Positions 55,158 through 64,000 of a stretch of 64,000 nucleotides of DNA are shown here, in pieces; within the stretch, counting starts at the first letter, position 1; each line of letters opens with the position of its first letter. The notes under the pieces are model-generated. The model was given only the letters and a program-made list of their open reading frames with translations, was not told the DNA's origin and made no database searches. Source of the DNA: Sclerotiophoma versabilis (lineage: Eukaryota > Ascomycota > Dothideomycetes > Pleosporales > Didymellaceae); the NCBI GenBank assembly GCA_012274445.1, contig JAAROD010000033.1, forward strand, positions 310,001 to 374,000, in the 5' to 3' direction. The translations under genes and the position numbers were made by a program.

Positions 55158-57534
55158 ATGGTTGTTCCCCTGTCTTGGTCGGAGATCATCAAAGCGCATC
55201 CAATAGGCAACAGGTTAGATGGCTTTCGATCTAAGTATTCTTCGCTTTGGAAGGATAAAGTCGATCTGAATATCGATCGCGAAGGTAATACTCATCTACA
55301 TGCTCGAAGAAGAGCTGTTGATAGTGATAGGCTTAAGACAGGTTCTTCTGGCTCTATTTCCTACGTTGCAAAGTCTTGATGTGGTTCAAGCGTTGCCCTC
55401 ACAGCGTGGCAACGGAGATCTCCTCAACGATCTAGCGCCGCTGTATCTATCGATTGTTTCTTACAGCTTTGACGCTGTTCGGATCAAACCCCTCCTGCAT
55501 GCCGTTCTCAGCGAACAGCCCGACGAAGCCATCTGGGACGCTGCCTGCGACGCCGTTACCGCGTCCACTCCACCTCCCCGACCCACGTCGGTGATCCAAC
55601 AAACACCATGGCTGCGCAGCACGGGCAGCTTCGCGAACTCGACCGAGCACCGTAAGTACGTCGACGACGTGCTGAAGGAGGAGCTGGGCCACATGTACGT
55701 TGGCGTACCTGGTTTCTTCGACGCCTTCTTCGGGGAGGTCGCAGATCTTGGTCCGGCAGCACAGGCCGTGTTCGACAAGTGCAAGGAAGGAGATACACCG
55801 CTCTACCAGGAGGAGAGCGGCTGGCAGGGCTGGCCTGAAGGGGCGAGGGAGGGGGATGTCTTAAGCTGGTTCGCACCGCTTACAGAGCAGCTCTTGGACT
55901 TCGCAAAAGAGCATAGGCTAGGCCCTAGAGTTCGACGCAGAACCGTAGCACGACCTCATCTACCCTTGCAGGGTTCCACGGCCGATCGCAAGCTGGACAT
56001 TGGCTTCGTAGACGACGAGAATGCTGGCATCGACTCCAGATATCACTGGTCACGCATCCTCGTGCCTGGGGAGCTCAAGAGCAATTCATTGGCGGACAAA
56101 GCGTCTAAGGCGTGGCTTGACCTTGGCCGATATGCGAGGGAGGTGCTTGCCGCTCAAGATAGCCGCCGCTTCGTTCTTGGCTTCACGCTGTGTGGATCGC
56201 TTATGCGGCTGTGGAGCTTTGATCGACTAGGGGGCATTGCCTCTGAGCAATTCGACGTCAACGAAGATGGACAGCAGTTCGTGTCTGCAGTGCTTGGGTT
56301 TCTCTGGATGCAAGAGGAGCAGTTGGGCTTCGATCCGACCATCATCACAGCCGGGGACAAGCGGTACATAGAGATCGAGCGGGACAACCGCACAGAGCGC
56401 CTCGTCATCGATAAGGTGATAAAACGGGTAGCTTGTGTCGCTGGTCGAGCAACAACCTGCTGGAGAGTCCACCGGGAAGAGGAGCCCAGCACTCAGCTCG
56501 TAGTTAAAGATTCCTGGCAGTACCCGGAGCGGGACGAAGAGGGTGAATTACTACGCTGGGCAACCGAGAAGGAAGTGGTGAATGTTGCAAGGTATTTCCA
56601 CCACGAGACGGTCCGTATTGGTGGTCGAGACGACGATATCCGCACGAATGTACGCAGAGGCCTGGACTTAACAAAAGCGGAAAACTACGTGCCAAGGAAG
56701 CCTATGCCGCCGCCAAGCACAACTGGGCGCCGGGCTTCACGAAAAGAAGGAAGCAGCAGCCTCACAGAGCGGAAAAGATCCTCAAGCTGCACAAATGCGC
56801 CAATTCCGCCAAGCAAGCGCACTTGCTCGAGGTCTCCGATGAAACTTGCCAATACGAACCGCATCCATCGTCGTGTCATCGTCCGTGACTTTGGGAAGCC
56901 TATCTACAAAGCAAGCTCCCGGACCAACCTACTTGCCGCACTGGAGGGCTGTATCGAGGGTTACGAGTCCCTCCACACGCAGGCAGGCATGCTTCAACGC
57001 GACATCTCACCAAACAACCTCATAGTAAACGAGAATAATGACGACTCGTCATGGCCCGCGTTTCTGATTGACCTTGACCTTGCAATCAAGGAGCAGCGCG
57101 AGCAAGCTTCAGGAGCGCGTGGGAAGACCGGTACGCGTGCTTTCATGGCCATTGGAGTGCTTTTAGATGACGAACAGCACTCGTTTATGCACGACCTTGA
57201 GTCGTTCTTCTGGGTGCTGTTTTGGATCTGCATACACTATGATGGGCCGGACAAAGACATCGGACCCACCGAGTTCGAGTGTTGGAATTACGAGAGTGAT
57301 AAGAAGTTGGCAGGTTCCAAGAAGAGTGTGGTTGATGACGAGAGGGATTTCCTCAAAATTGCGCAGACGAACTTCACGCCATACTACCAACCATTGGTCT
57401 CTTGTGTCAACAGGCTTCGAAGAAAAGTATTTCCCAACGGCGAGAGATGGAGGGATCCTAGCCCGCAGCTGTACCTTGATATGAAAGGCATCCTCCGCGC
57501 AGCTCAGAATGAGCTGAAAGAATCAGAAGGGTGA
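55158..57534 (+). CDS. FunK1-type protein kinase
   Basis: Exons 55158-55284 and 55325-57534 agree in phase and give 778 residues; the 40 nt intron is short, so the start is provisional. The N-terminal third is helical. From about residue 280 the FunK1 family pattern appears: GELKSNSLADKASKAWLDLG and FVLGFTLCGSLMRLWSFDR, then the lysine in LVVKDSWQ, the catalytic loop MLQRDISPNNLIV, the metal-binding LIDLDLA, and GTRAFMAIGVLL with HDLESFFWVLFWIC. Catalytic residues are present, so it may phosphorylate protein. FunK1 kinases are expanded in fungi and their targets are mostly unknown. Higher GC than its neighbours. Confidence 0.88.
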
Positions 57535-58612
57535 AACTGCAACAGTACTCTTCTAGTAGTGCACAAGCTATGGAAGGCTGGATATAAAGCGTGTGCTAAT
57601 TTAACTAGCATATGTCTTGTCGCTGAGCGTCAATTCATCGAACGTCGGGGCTTGGTGGGTGCAGTTCATTCTCTATGGCAAATGGCGTCATGCTGCGCAG
57701 CCACAACGATGCACCGCTCCACCAAAAGCATACTAATCCAGATGCTCTTCGCAGACTCGATGAGACGTGTACGGCTGGACGAAGTTGGAGGAGTGCTGGT
57801 CACAGTACGGCAAAGCTGCTGTAGTGTAAGGCCCGTCTTGCCCATCTGCGACGACCAGCATGTATGGCTCATGTATGGCTCTCGACGGGGAAGTGTGCTC
57901 GGCACTAGCATGCGATCACTTCAGACCCGCATTCGACGCTGCTATCGGTAAAGCATGCGAGGAATGGCAGGCGTCGTGGTTTTGCCACGCGCAACCACAC
58001 GTCTTTCCCCACAACACCACTTGGGATGACGCAACAGGTGGCACCTCGCAGTCCCATCGCCGAGTACAGTAGCCAGCAGCACGACCAGAGCCTGACTGGC
58101 TACAGCAGAAGCTTCGCCACTCACTACGGTCAGCCCTTTTGATTAGCCAGCAAGGCGTAGAGGTCAGCAACGCTTGGTCGAGGAACAGTATGGGGCGAGG
58201 TGTGCTTGACAGAGTATTTGAAAAGGACGAATTCTATGTACAAGGCAGATCTCGCAGGCAGCGCAACCTCTTTTCCGACGCGATTCGTATTCATCATCTG
58301 CTCACAGTCTGCAACACGTGATACGTAATCAACCTGTGCTCCTATGCTTCACGCAGCTGTGTTTCTTCGCACACATTGACAGCTGTCGCAGGCCTGTATG
58401 AGTCATACACTATAGCCGTTGACAAGCATCAAAGGCTCCCCTCACCTTAACAAGCACGTCTGCATTGTTGCTTTCACACTTAAGCTACAAAGAACCTTCT
58501 TTTAGCAAAAAAAGAGTGTCCTGTCACTGCCACACCACTAATAAACGCTCAGGACTCCTGCAACTAATATAGAAAAGACTTATCCAGGCCAGAGGGCCGT
58601 CCTCTACATACA
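57535..58612. other. Gene-poor stretch
   Basis: A plus-strand frame near 57875-58072 (DGEVCSALACDHFRPAFDAA, then CEEWQASWFCHAQPH) reads like protein but has no partner exons or known family. Nothing else is seen. Confidence 0.4.
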
Positions 58613-59330
58613 TCATAGTAGATCGGCCAAAGATGTCGGGACGGCAGAGTCCAAGAAGTAGAAATACGTAAACAAAGAGGAGCTGACAAAACTAAAGTCA
58701 GGATTTACTAACGTGGCTGAGGTACAGCCCAGCTCATGACCCGTACTCTGAGTACAATTAGTTACTATCTGGCTAGTTTGATGAGGAATACATACACCCC
58801 CGCCGCCAGGAAAGCGTAGCATCGGTTTCAATGATACATGAACGCTTTGATTGAGCAGAGCCGATAGTACAACCAACTTCACCTTGAGATCTTGGTGCAA
58901 CGGTCGACCCATCTCCTCAGCCGCAATACTGTGAGCACCAGGAGGACATCTGGTTTCATCTGGCCAGAGGCGATGGTATGTAAAGGTCATAAGCTTGAAG
59001 CGCCGTAGCAGCTCATCGGCCTCTCCCTTATCGTGCTGGCATGCTGTCTGGGCTGACTGCTCGAGGTCTGCCGGATTCAATAGGGCTCTGAGTATCTCTT
59101 GTTGGGCAGCTGCAAGTTTTGCATTGATTCGGTGCTGCAACTCAACTGTACCAATAGGACTGTCATCAAATCAGTGAAGTACTGGATGGATGCTCAGGGA
59201 AGGGCTATCTGGACAGTAGGGTGGTGTAGTAAGCTGCAAGCTGCTTGCTTCTGTCGCTCTCGAGTGCGCTCTGTGTACGCAAGAAAGTCTCGGAATGCCT
59301 GGAAGGAACCCTAGAAAAGCTGCCTGTATG
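58613..59330 (-). pseudogene. Fragments of an unrecognised gene
   Basis: Two minus-strand pieces have coding character: FRDFLAYTERTRERQKQAAC (about 59270) and VELQHRINAKLAAAQQEILR (about 59120) to TFTYHRLWPDETRCP (about 58970). They lie in different frames and I find no clean intron between them. They may be parts of one decayed helical protein. Confidence 0.35.
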
Positions 59331-59409
59331 TCAGATTTTACGTCCCAAGCTATCCCAAGGTCACAGGCTAATTTCTGTCCCTCCACGAGAAACTCCTTGA
59401 ATAGCATGA

Positions 59410-60075
59410 AACTCTCTAGCTACCTTGCGTTCTTAGCGTTTCGTACATTTGGTGCTTTCGTCGACAGCATTTTGATTTGGGGACAAGTAATTGACCTGAG
59501 GTATCAAACTTCGTTCGAGAGAAAGCTCAGCTTTTGTTCTTCCACGTGTACGACCTAATTGATAGCTTACATGTGCGCTCTTCTAGCGTATAGTCCACAT
59601 TTGCGCATGCATCGCATACGCACGTATGGAATAGATAAAACACGTTGAGAAACGTTGGCACAGGGGGCGTTAAGCTTCATTACGATAGAGAACGATCGGC
59701 GATCTTTCCACTTCCTTACCTTTCAAGTGGAAAAGAGGCGTCCAGCTACTATAGCGCACTCACCTGCAAATGACGTTCGCAAAAAGACTTATCGCGCATT
59801 TGGGACCTGTGTATGTTGCCGCTGCCCGTTCATCGAAGCACAGCTCCTTTCACACAAGGAACTCATCGGTCAACCACTCGCTGCACGACGAATTTTACCC
59901 AGTAAGTCAAGAGACCTTTCGATTCAATTCTAATCAATATTGAGACAATACAATCACTAGTTTTTAAGGGGTTTGGCGATACGTTGTCAATTTTGTGGAA
60001 ATGTAACGAGTAGATAAGATATTGCTTTCTACCCAAAAGCGATTTCCGGACGATGCCCTTCAGCATTCTCTCACC
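59410..60075. other. Intergenic; nothing recognised
   Basis: Short frames only; no motif or repeat. Confidence 0.45.
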
Positions 60076-60779
60076 CTAAAGTGGGGAGAGCTGCCGTGGA
60101 AATTCACACGGTAAGTTACGTTGCCTCAGACGGTGCAACTCGTCACAAGAGGCCAAGTCAGACGACAGGACAGTAGGAGAATACAACGCGCTGTCAATAC
60201 GAACTCGCTGATTTCTAGCAGTGTCTGACGCCTGCAGCATCTCGATATACACCATCATGTTTTCCAGCACCATGTTCTCATCCCGGAAGATCTCTTCTGA
60301 ATGGCAAGGCATCTCTTTAAACCCATAGGCCCTGTTGAGGGCATCCAATTGTTCGGAAAGATTTTGAGTGCTAAGCTTTCGTGACACGTTCGTCTGTATG
60401 TCGATTTCGGCGAGCTGATCAATCGCCGCCCTCCAGGTGTCGTGCACAGAATAGTGTATGACGTAGAGCAGATTGTGATCTGCCTGTGTCCAATTCTTCG
60501 CAAGCTCACAAGGGTTTTGAGGAGTGGGGGGTTCGAGGAAGTTATGTTGGTCCCTAGAGCGAGCAGGAGCCTGGCTGTGATTTAATTAGCACGGCTTATA
60601 GCACCGTACAGTAATAGATACCTAGTTTTAGCAACCCCATCCAGACCGTATGCTGAGGCAATACTGTTCGTTTTGCTATAAGGAGCGGGTGAAGGCGGTG
60701 GAGCAGGAGGCACATTGGTCGACTGAGTTGTGTCGAAGTCAGGATACATTCGCTGATAAAACTCAAAGTGATCAAACAT
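60076..60779 (-). CDS. Hypothetical protein, two exons
   Basis: Exon 1 (60779-60622) and exon 2 (60574-60076) join in phase across a 47 nt intron with a GCTAAT branch site, giving 218 residues. It starts MFDHFEFYQRMYPDFDTTQS, has a short Pro-rich stretch and then a helical domain (AKNWTQADHNLLYVIHYSVH, LSEQLDALNRAYGF). The start was chosen because the upstream frame reads like a 5' leader. No family recognised. Confidence 0.6.
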
Positions 60780-61216
60780 GGCTTGAAGAAGTTTTATTGT
60801 TGGTAACGACTGGGGATTATCGTATCGCGAGGATGAAGTTGAAGTATTCAGTGTGAAGAGGGGTATGAAGGGGCCGTTCCTGAAAGATAGATACCTTGCG
60901 GCACGAACACCTGCATCTGTGCGCATTTGAACCTAGCAAAGCTCACTGATTCCGGTATATGCATGCCGTTATCGCTCTTTATAGAGAGATCGATGGAGGT
61001 TATTAGTATTAGAGTATGGGCAATACTGCCGTGCATATAAATGACATAGATATAACGCCTGCGATAGGGAGTGGCATAGTGAAAGGATACTATTAATAGC
61101 ATAAAATAAATACCGCTTTGCCCCGCTCGAACAAAACATCTCTCTCTTGCTCCAGCAGTCGCATTGTGTGGGGAAACAGTTAAATTTAGGCTGTACTAAC
61201 GTTATTTACAATACTG
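60780..61216. other. Intergenic, AT-rich
   Basis: Probably the promoter of the 60779 gene, with CATATAAAT on the plus strand near 61034. Nothing else is seen. Confidence 0.4.
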
Positions 61217-61924
61217 TTATAAGAAATTCCGTTGAAATTCCTCTAGTACGAGTAGAGCATCGCTCAGTTCGCAATATTCTGCCAAGCTGTACAATTGCGG
61301 CCATTGCTTAGTCGTCCCCTGCTCCTCAGATTGGACAAATGCTTCAACATATCCGCCAGCCTTGCAGCTAAGGATGCTAAGCACTCTTGGTTTATTTGTA
61401 ATATGTAGGCCCGAAGGAGTGGTGTTTGTTGCTTCTTGACTTAGGTTTGCGGGGTCTCTTGGTCCCTCTCCTTGCCTCGTTGCCGCATAACCACCTTTGT
61501 GTTTCTTCTCGCAGTGCCAGTCAATAAGGCCTGGGACAGTACGAATCTCTTTGCAATCTTTGTGGTAGCAATAATACTTCGAGCGAGTGGCTATACAACG
61601 TTGAATTGTTAATACAAGCACAGCAGACGAGTGGGGCTACACACAGCATATATGGGAGGATTCGCTGCTGCCGGCGACAGATGCTTTCATGCTCAAGCTT
61701 GAGCTCAAGACTGTGGACTGAGAGATGCCAGCATATCCAAAGCTGAGGCGCTCCGACGGATTGGGTCTCCTCTCCAGTGTGGCTTTCCAGGGTTTCCTCC
61801 AACCGATGCATCCCCAAAACCATTCAAGGCAACCATTCTCCTCGTCTTCTGTTTTTTGTGTTCCTGATGCATCAACCTGATTCTGTGTGAGTGTTGGATC
61901 GATGCGTAACAGGGATAGTGGCAC
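61217..61924 (-). CDS. C2H2 zinc-finger protein, start not resolved
   Basis: Two pieces (about 61924-61645 and 61590-61217) join in phase across a 54 nt intron, giving about 217 residues. A C2H2 finger spans YYCYHKDCKEIRTVPGLIDW and HCEKKH (C-x4-C-x12-H-x4-H). A helical C-terminus follows (LAEYCELSDALLVLEEFQRN). No ATG opens the frame where coding character begins, so another 5' exon or a lost start is likely. One finger alone may mediate DNA or protein contacts. Confidence 0.5.
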
Positions 61925-62586
61925 GCACTTTCGCCTTGTAGGTGGAGGACAGAGCCATTGCAGAAACGGGACGTGCAGGAAGGCAACCGGTGAAGGACGT
62001 GAGAGCGGTGAGATGATGGATACAGGACGTCTTAGCCGCGCAGGAAGGGTGCATGATATATCTCAGCCTTCCAACTGACGCCAGGCCATCTTACTGGCAA
62101 AGATTTAGACCCAGAGATACCGCTAGTATCTGGGAGGGGGCTCAAGTCAGCACATCTCCGTTAGTCTGGCTGGGCTTCGAACGCCATCCGTCTAAGCCAA
62201 AGCAATCCTATTCGTGCACAAGTGGGTCGCATTATGGAGACGCTTCGTTAACCAACCGCGTCCCGAGATTAGTATGACATACTTAGTATTAAACAATACG
62301 TCGATCAAAGCCATGCAGGGTGGTACCACAGGTTAGGTATGGTGATGAAGCGATCAGCAAATGCGGCAAGGTCGCTTAGTGAGGCATTTGATGCATCAGA
62401 AGGGAGGTTACGCGGCCCGAGCCTCCAGAGACGACGTTGTGAACACTCGTAGTGTGGGTAGAAGAGATTCTGTGCATTTCGTATGAACCAAGTTTAGTGC
62501 AAGTAGGAACAATCTATTGAACACTGCATAGATAGGATGCAACGTGAACTTGTGGCATAACAAAGAAACGACAGCAACCGTATGTA
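61925..62586. other. Intergenic; nothing recognised
   Basis: May contain an unplaced 5' exon of the C2H2 gene. No repeat or motif is seen. Confidence 0.4.
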
Positions 62587-63054
62587 TTATCTTATGCTCT
62601 GATAATTGCATCTAAATGAATACGCGTGTTCCAAAACTCCATTCCAAAATGACACTGACAAAGGGTCAATCCAGTCCTGCCGCACCTCTGGAAACATGTT
62701 ATTCCCGCACTGCGCATCCGCCGAAGATTTGACACTCAAGTCGGAATCCATCCGTAGATCAGGTACAGTGGTTAGTATCGTCGAAGAGGTGATTGTCGGT
62801 CTGAACGACGATTGCATGTCCCGCCACTTCAACTTTTCTTCCCACCCAGTACACTCGAGAAACGATTCTCTGCACTTCTGACAAGGAAATCGCGCCCCAC
62901 ACATGAATTCCATACCGTAAGAGCGGTCACAAGCCTCTCTCAGCCGCCGTCTTTTCAGTTGCTCTGTCAGAGGTAATTTGGCAGACTCCATATCGGGAAA
63001 GTGGCCGCCGCCACCTTGGATGTCTTCGATTAGGAGTTGATGATCGCCTCTCAT
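62587..63054 (-). CDS. Short Zn2Cys6-like protein with one zinc ligand replaced
   Basis: ATG 63054 opens 155 residues. After a basic lead (LKRRRLREA) comes CDRSYGMEFMCGARFPCQKC and then RESFLEC. The spacing 2-6-5-2-6 is that of a Zn2Cys6 cluster, but the second cysteine is serine (CDRS). Downstream, only about 90 residues remain and no regulatory domain is seen. It may be a truncated or non-DNA-binding derivative of a fungal regulator. A spliced alternative using GTATGG inside the cluster would remove the core, so I prefer the unspliced form. Confidence 0.55.
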   Translation of the reverse strand: MRGDHQLLIEDIQGGGGHFPDMESAKLPLTEQLKRRRLREACDRSYGMEFMCGARFPCQKCRESFLECTGWEEKLKWRDMQSSFRPTITSSTILTTVPDLRMDSDLSVKSSADAQCGNNMFPEVRQDWIDPLSVSFWNGVLEHAYSFRCNYQSIR

Positions 63055-63126
63055 AGAGTTTTGAGTTGCAGCAGCTCTAGCTTTGTTTGTTTTGTTTTCC
63101 TGTTGTTTCTATATACCATGTCAGCT

Positions 63127-64000
63127 CTAAAATAGTCTTGTTAGGTGTACTGACTTGTACCGAAGGCATTGATAAAGATACCAACACGCAACCCAATTCT
63201 CTTCGATACCATTGTTCCACCACCTGCCCTTTTTGTAGTAAGGTTTTGTCTTCACAGAAGCCTTATTGACCATCCCTATGGTTGCTTCGTGCTTAATTCC
63301 CACCAAAAGATCTTTCCAAGATGGATTGTTGAGGGTTTGACATGTCAAGTCTCGCACTTTGTGGGCCTCCGCCTATGATCGTATTCTACGTCAGTAAACA
63401 ACTACTAAACGGTGACTCAGTCCCTTACAAGGAGTAGGCAATGTGTTTGGTCGTCCAGCTCGAGGTAAGCCATCATCTTTGCTTTGGGTGTGGTTAGAGG
63501 AAGTGGAGGAAGGTTTCCTATCTGGGTTGTTGGCGCATAAATGATGTCTTTTTGGTCAAGCATAGCGGACGTTGGCGAGAATGTCGGCTGTATAAGGGCG
63601 GGTCCAGAGCTAGGTTTGTAGGTATGTGCAGTGCGCGGGCGCTTCGGCTCAGAAGCTTTAGCCGCATAATTATCCCGCTCACTATCATTTCGTCGCCGAT
63701 TTCGCATTATCGCCCCAAGGCTCTCTTCTCTTGCTTCTGTTATAGTTGTCAACGTTGACGGCGAAGAAATGGCCGATGTAGTGCTGGATGAACGATCCAA
63801 GGTGTCCTGGAAGGGTCAGTCATATCTTAAGGCTACCGATGGACGTATTGGTGGCACGTACTTGACAATCCTTGTGAACCAGATTGGTGTTCCATCTTGG
63901 CCAGAGTCTATGTCGATCAGTAAGAGTTTTGGAACATATTTTGCCTATGCATACCTGTTCAAGAGCGATTCCAGGCGATCATCCACACTTAAAGGGATGA
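63127..64000 (-). CDS. Hypothetical protein, four exons, 5' end outside window
   Basis: Exons beyond 64000-63955, 63907-63862, 63806-63429 and 63372-63127 agree in phase. The first segment reads IPLSVDDRLESLLN. A Ser/Thr-rich middle has basic RNRRRND and PKRPRTAH, perhaps nuclear signals. The last exon is globular-looking (LAEAHKVRDLTCQTLNN, KGRWWNNGIEENWVACWYLY). I recognise no domain. Confidence 0.6.

Overview
This 64 kb window is fungal nuclear DNA from a filamentous ascomycete. The evidence is genes split by 44-60 nt introns with GT...AG ends and CTAAC/CTGAC-like branch sites, several Zn2Cys6 transcription factors, a FunK1 kinase, a patatin/NLR-type gene set and fungal pogo-family transposons. 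A Dothideomycete (Pleosporales-like) host is my best guess, from overall protein flavour only.

My main reading is that the window is the left (5') part of a Starship giant transposon, or a Starship-derived region. It opens inside a DUF3435 tyrosine recombinase ('captain' family) reading inward. Further in, it carries three marker accessory families known from Starships: a patatin-like phospholipase and a DUF3723 gene, transcribed divergently from one 205 bp gap, then a ferric reductase. An NLR-type TPR fragment lies further right. The element ends and target-site duplication are not visible, so this is inference from gene content and order.

Layout. 1-2.2 kb: captain. 2.3-6.7 kb: decayed DNA (zinc-finger tail remnants, LINE pieces, a broken transcription factor). 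7.3-10.3 kb: intact Zn2Cys6 regulator and an ankyrin remnant. 10.4-18.8 kb: small orphan genes. 18.9-21.2 kb: an 85 bp minisatellite and a RIP-like mutated pogo element. 21.4-31.4 kb: the core set (patatin, DUF3723, MADS-like gene, ferric reductase, small coiled-coil gene). 31.7-40.7 kb: orphans, a degenerate kinase, a cupredoxin-like surface protein, a decayed secreted-protein gene and an 841-residue orphan. 41.5-44.6 kb: a second pogo element with perfect 55 bp inverted repeats, split by a LINE-like insertion. 45-64 kb: transcription factors, DUF3716 and TPR remnants, a Zn2Cys6-hexapeptide hybrid, a FunK1 kinase and small orphans.

In the Starship model the recombinase moves the element. Patatin/NLR/kinase genes would be candidates for self-recognition or conflict roles, the ferric reductase and cupredoxin for metal or surface chemistry, and the transcription factors for regulation of cargo. 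None of these roles is shown by the sequence alone. Splice structures were derived by hand. Where all exon phases agree I say so; where reading frames cannot be reconciled I call a pseudogene or lower the confidence.
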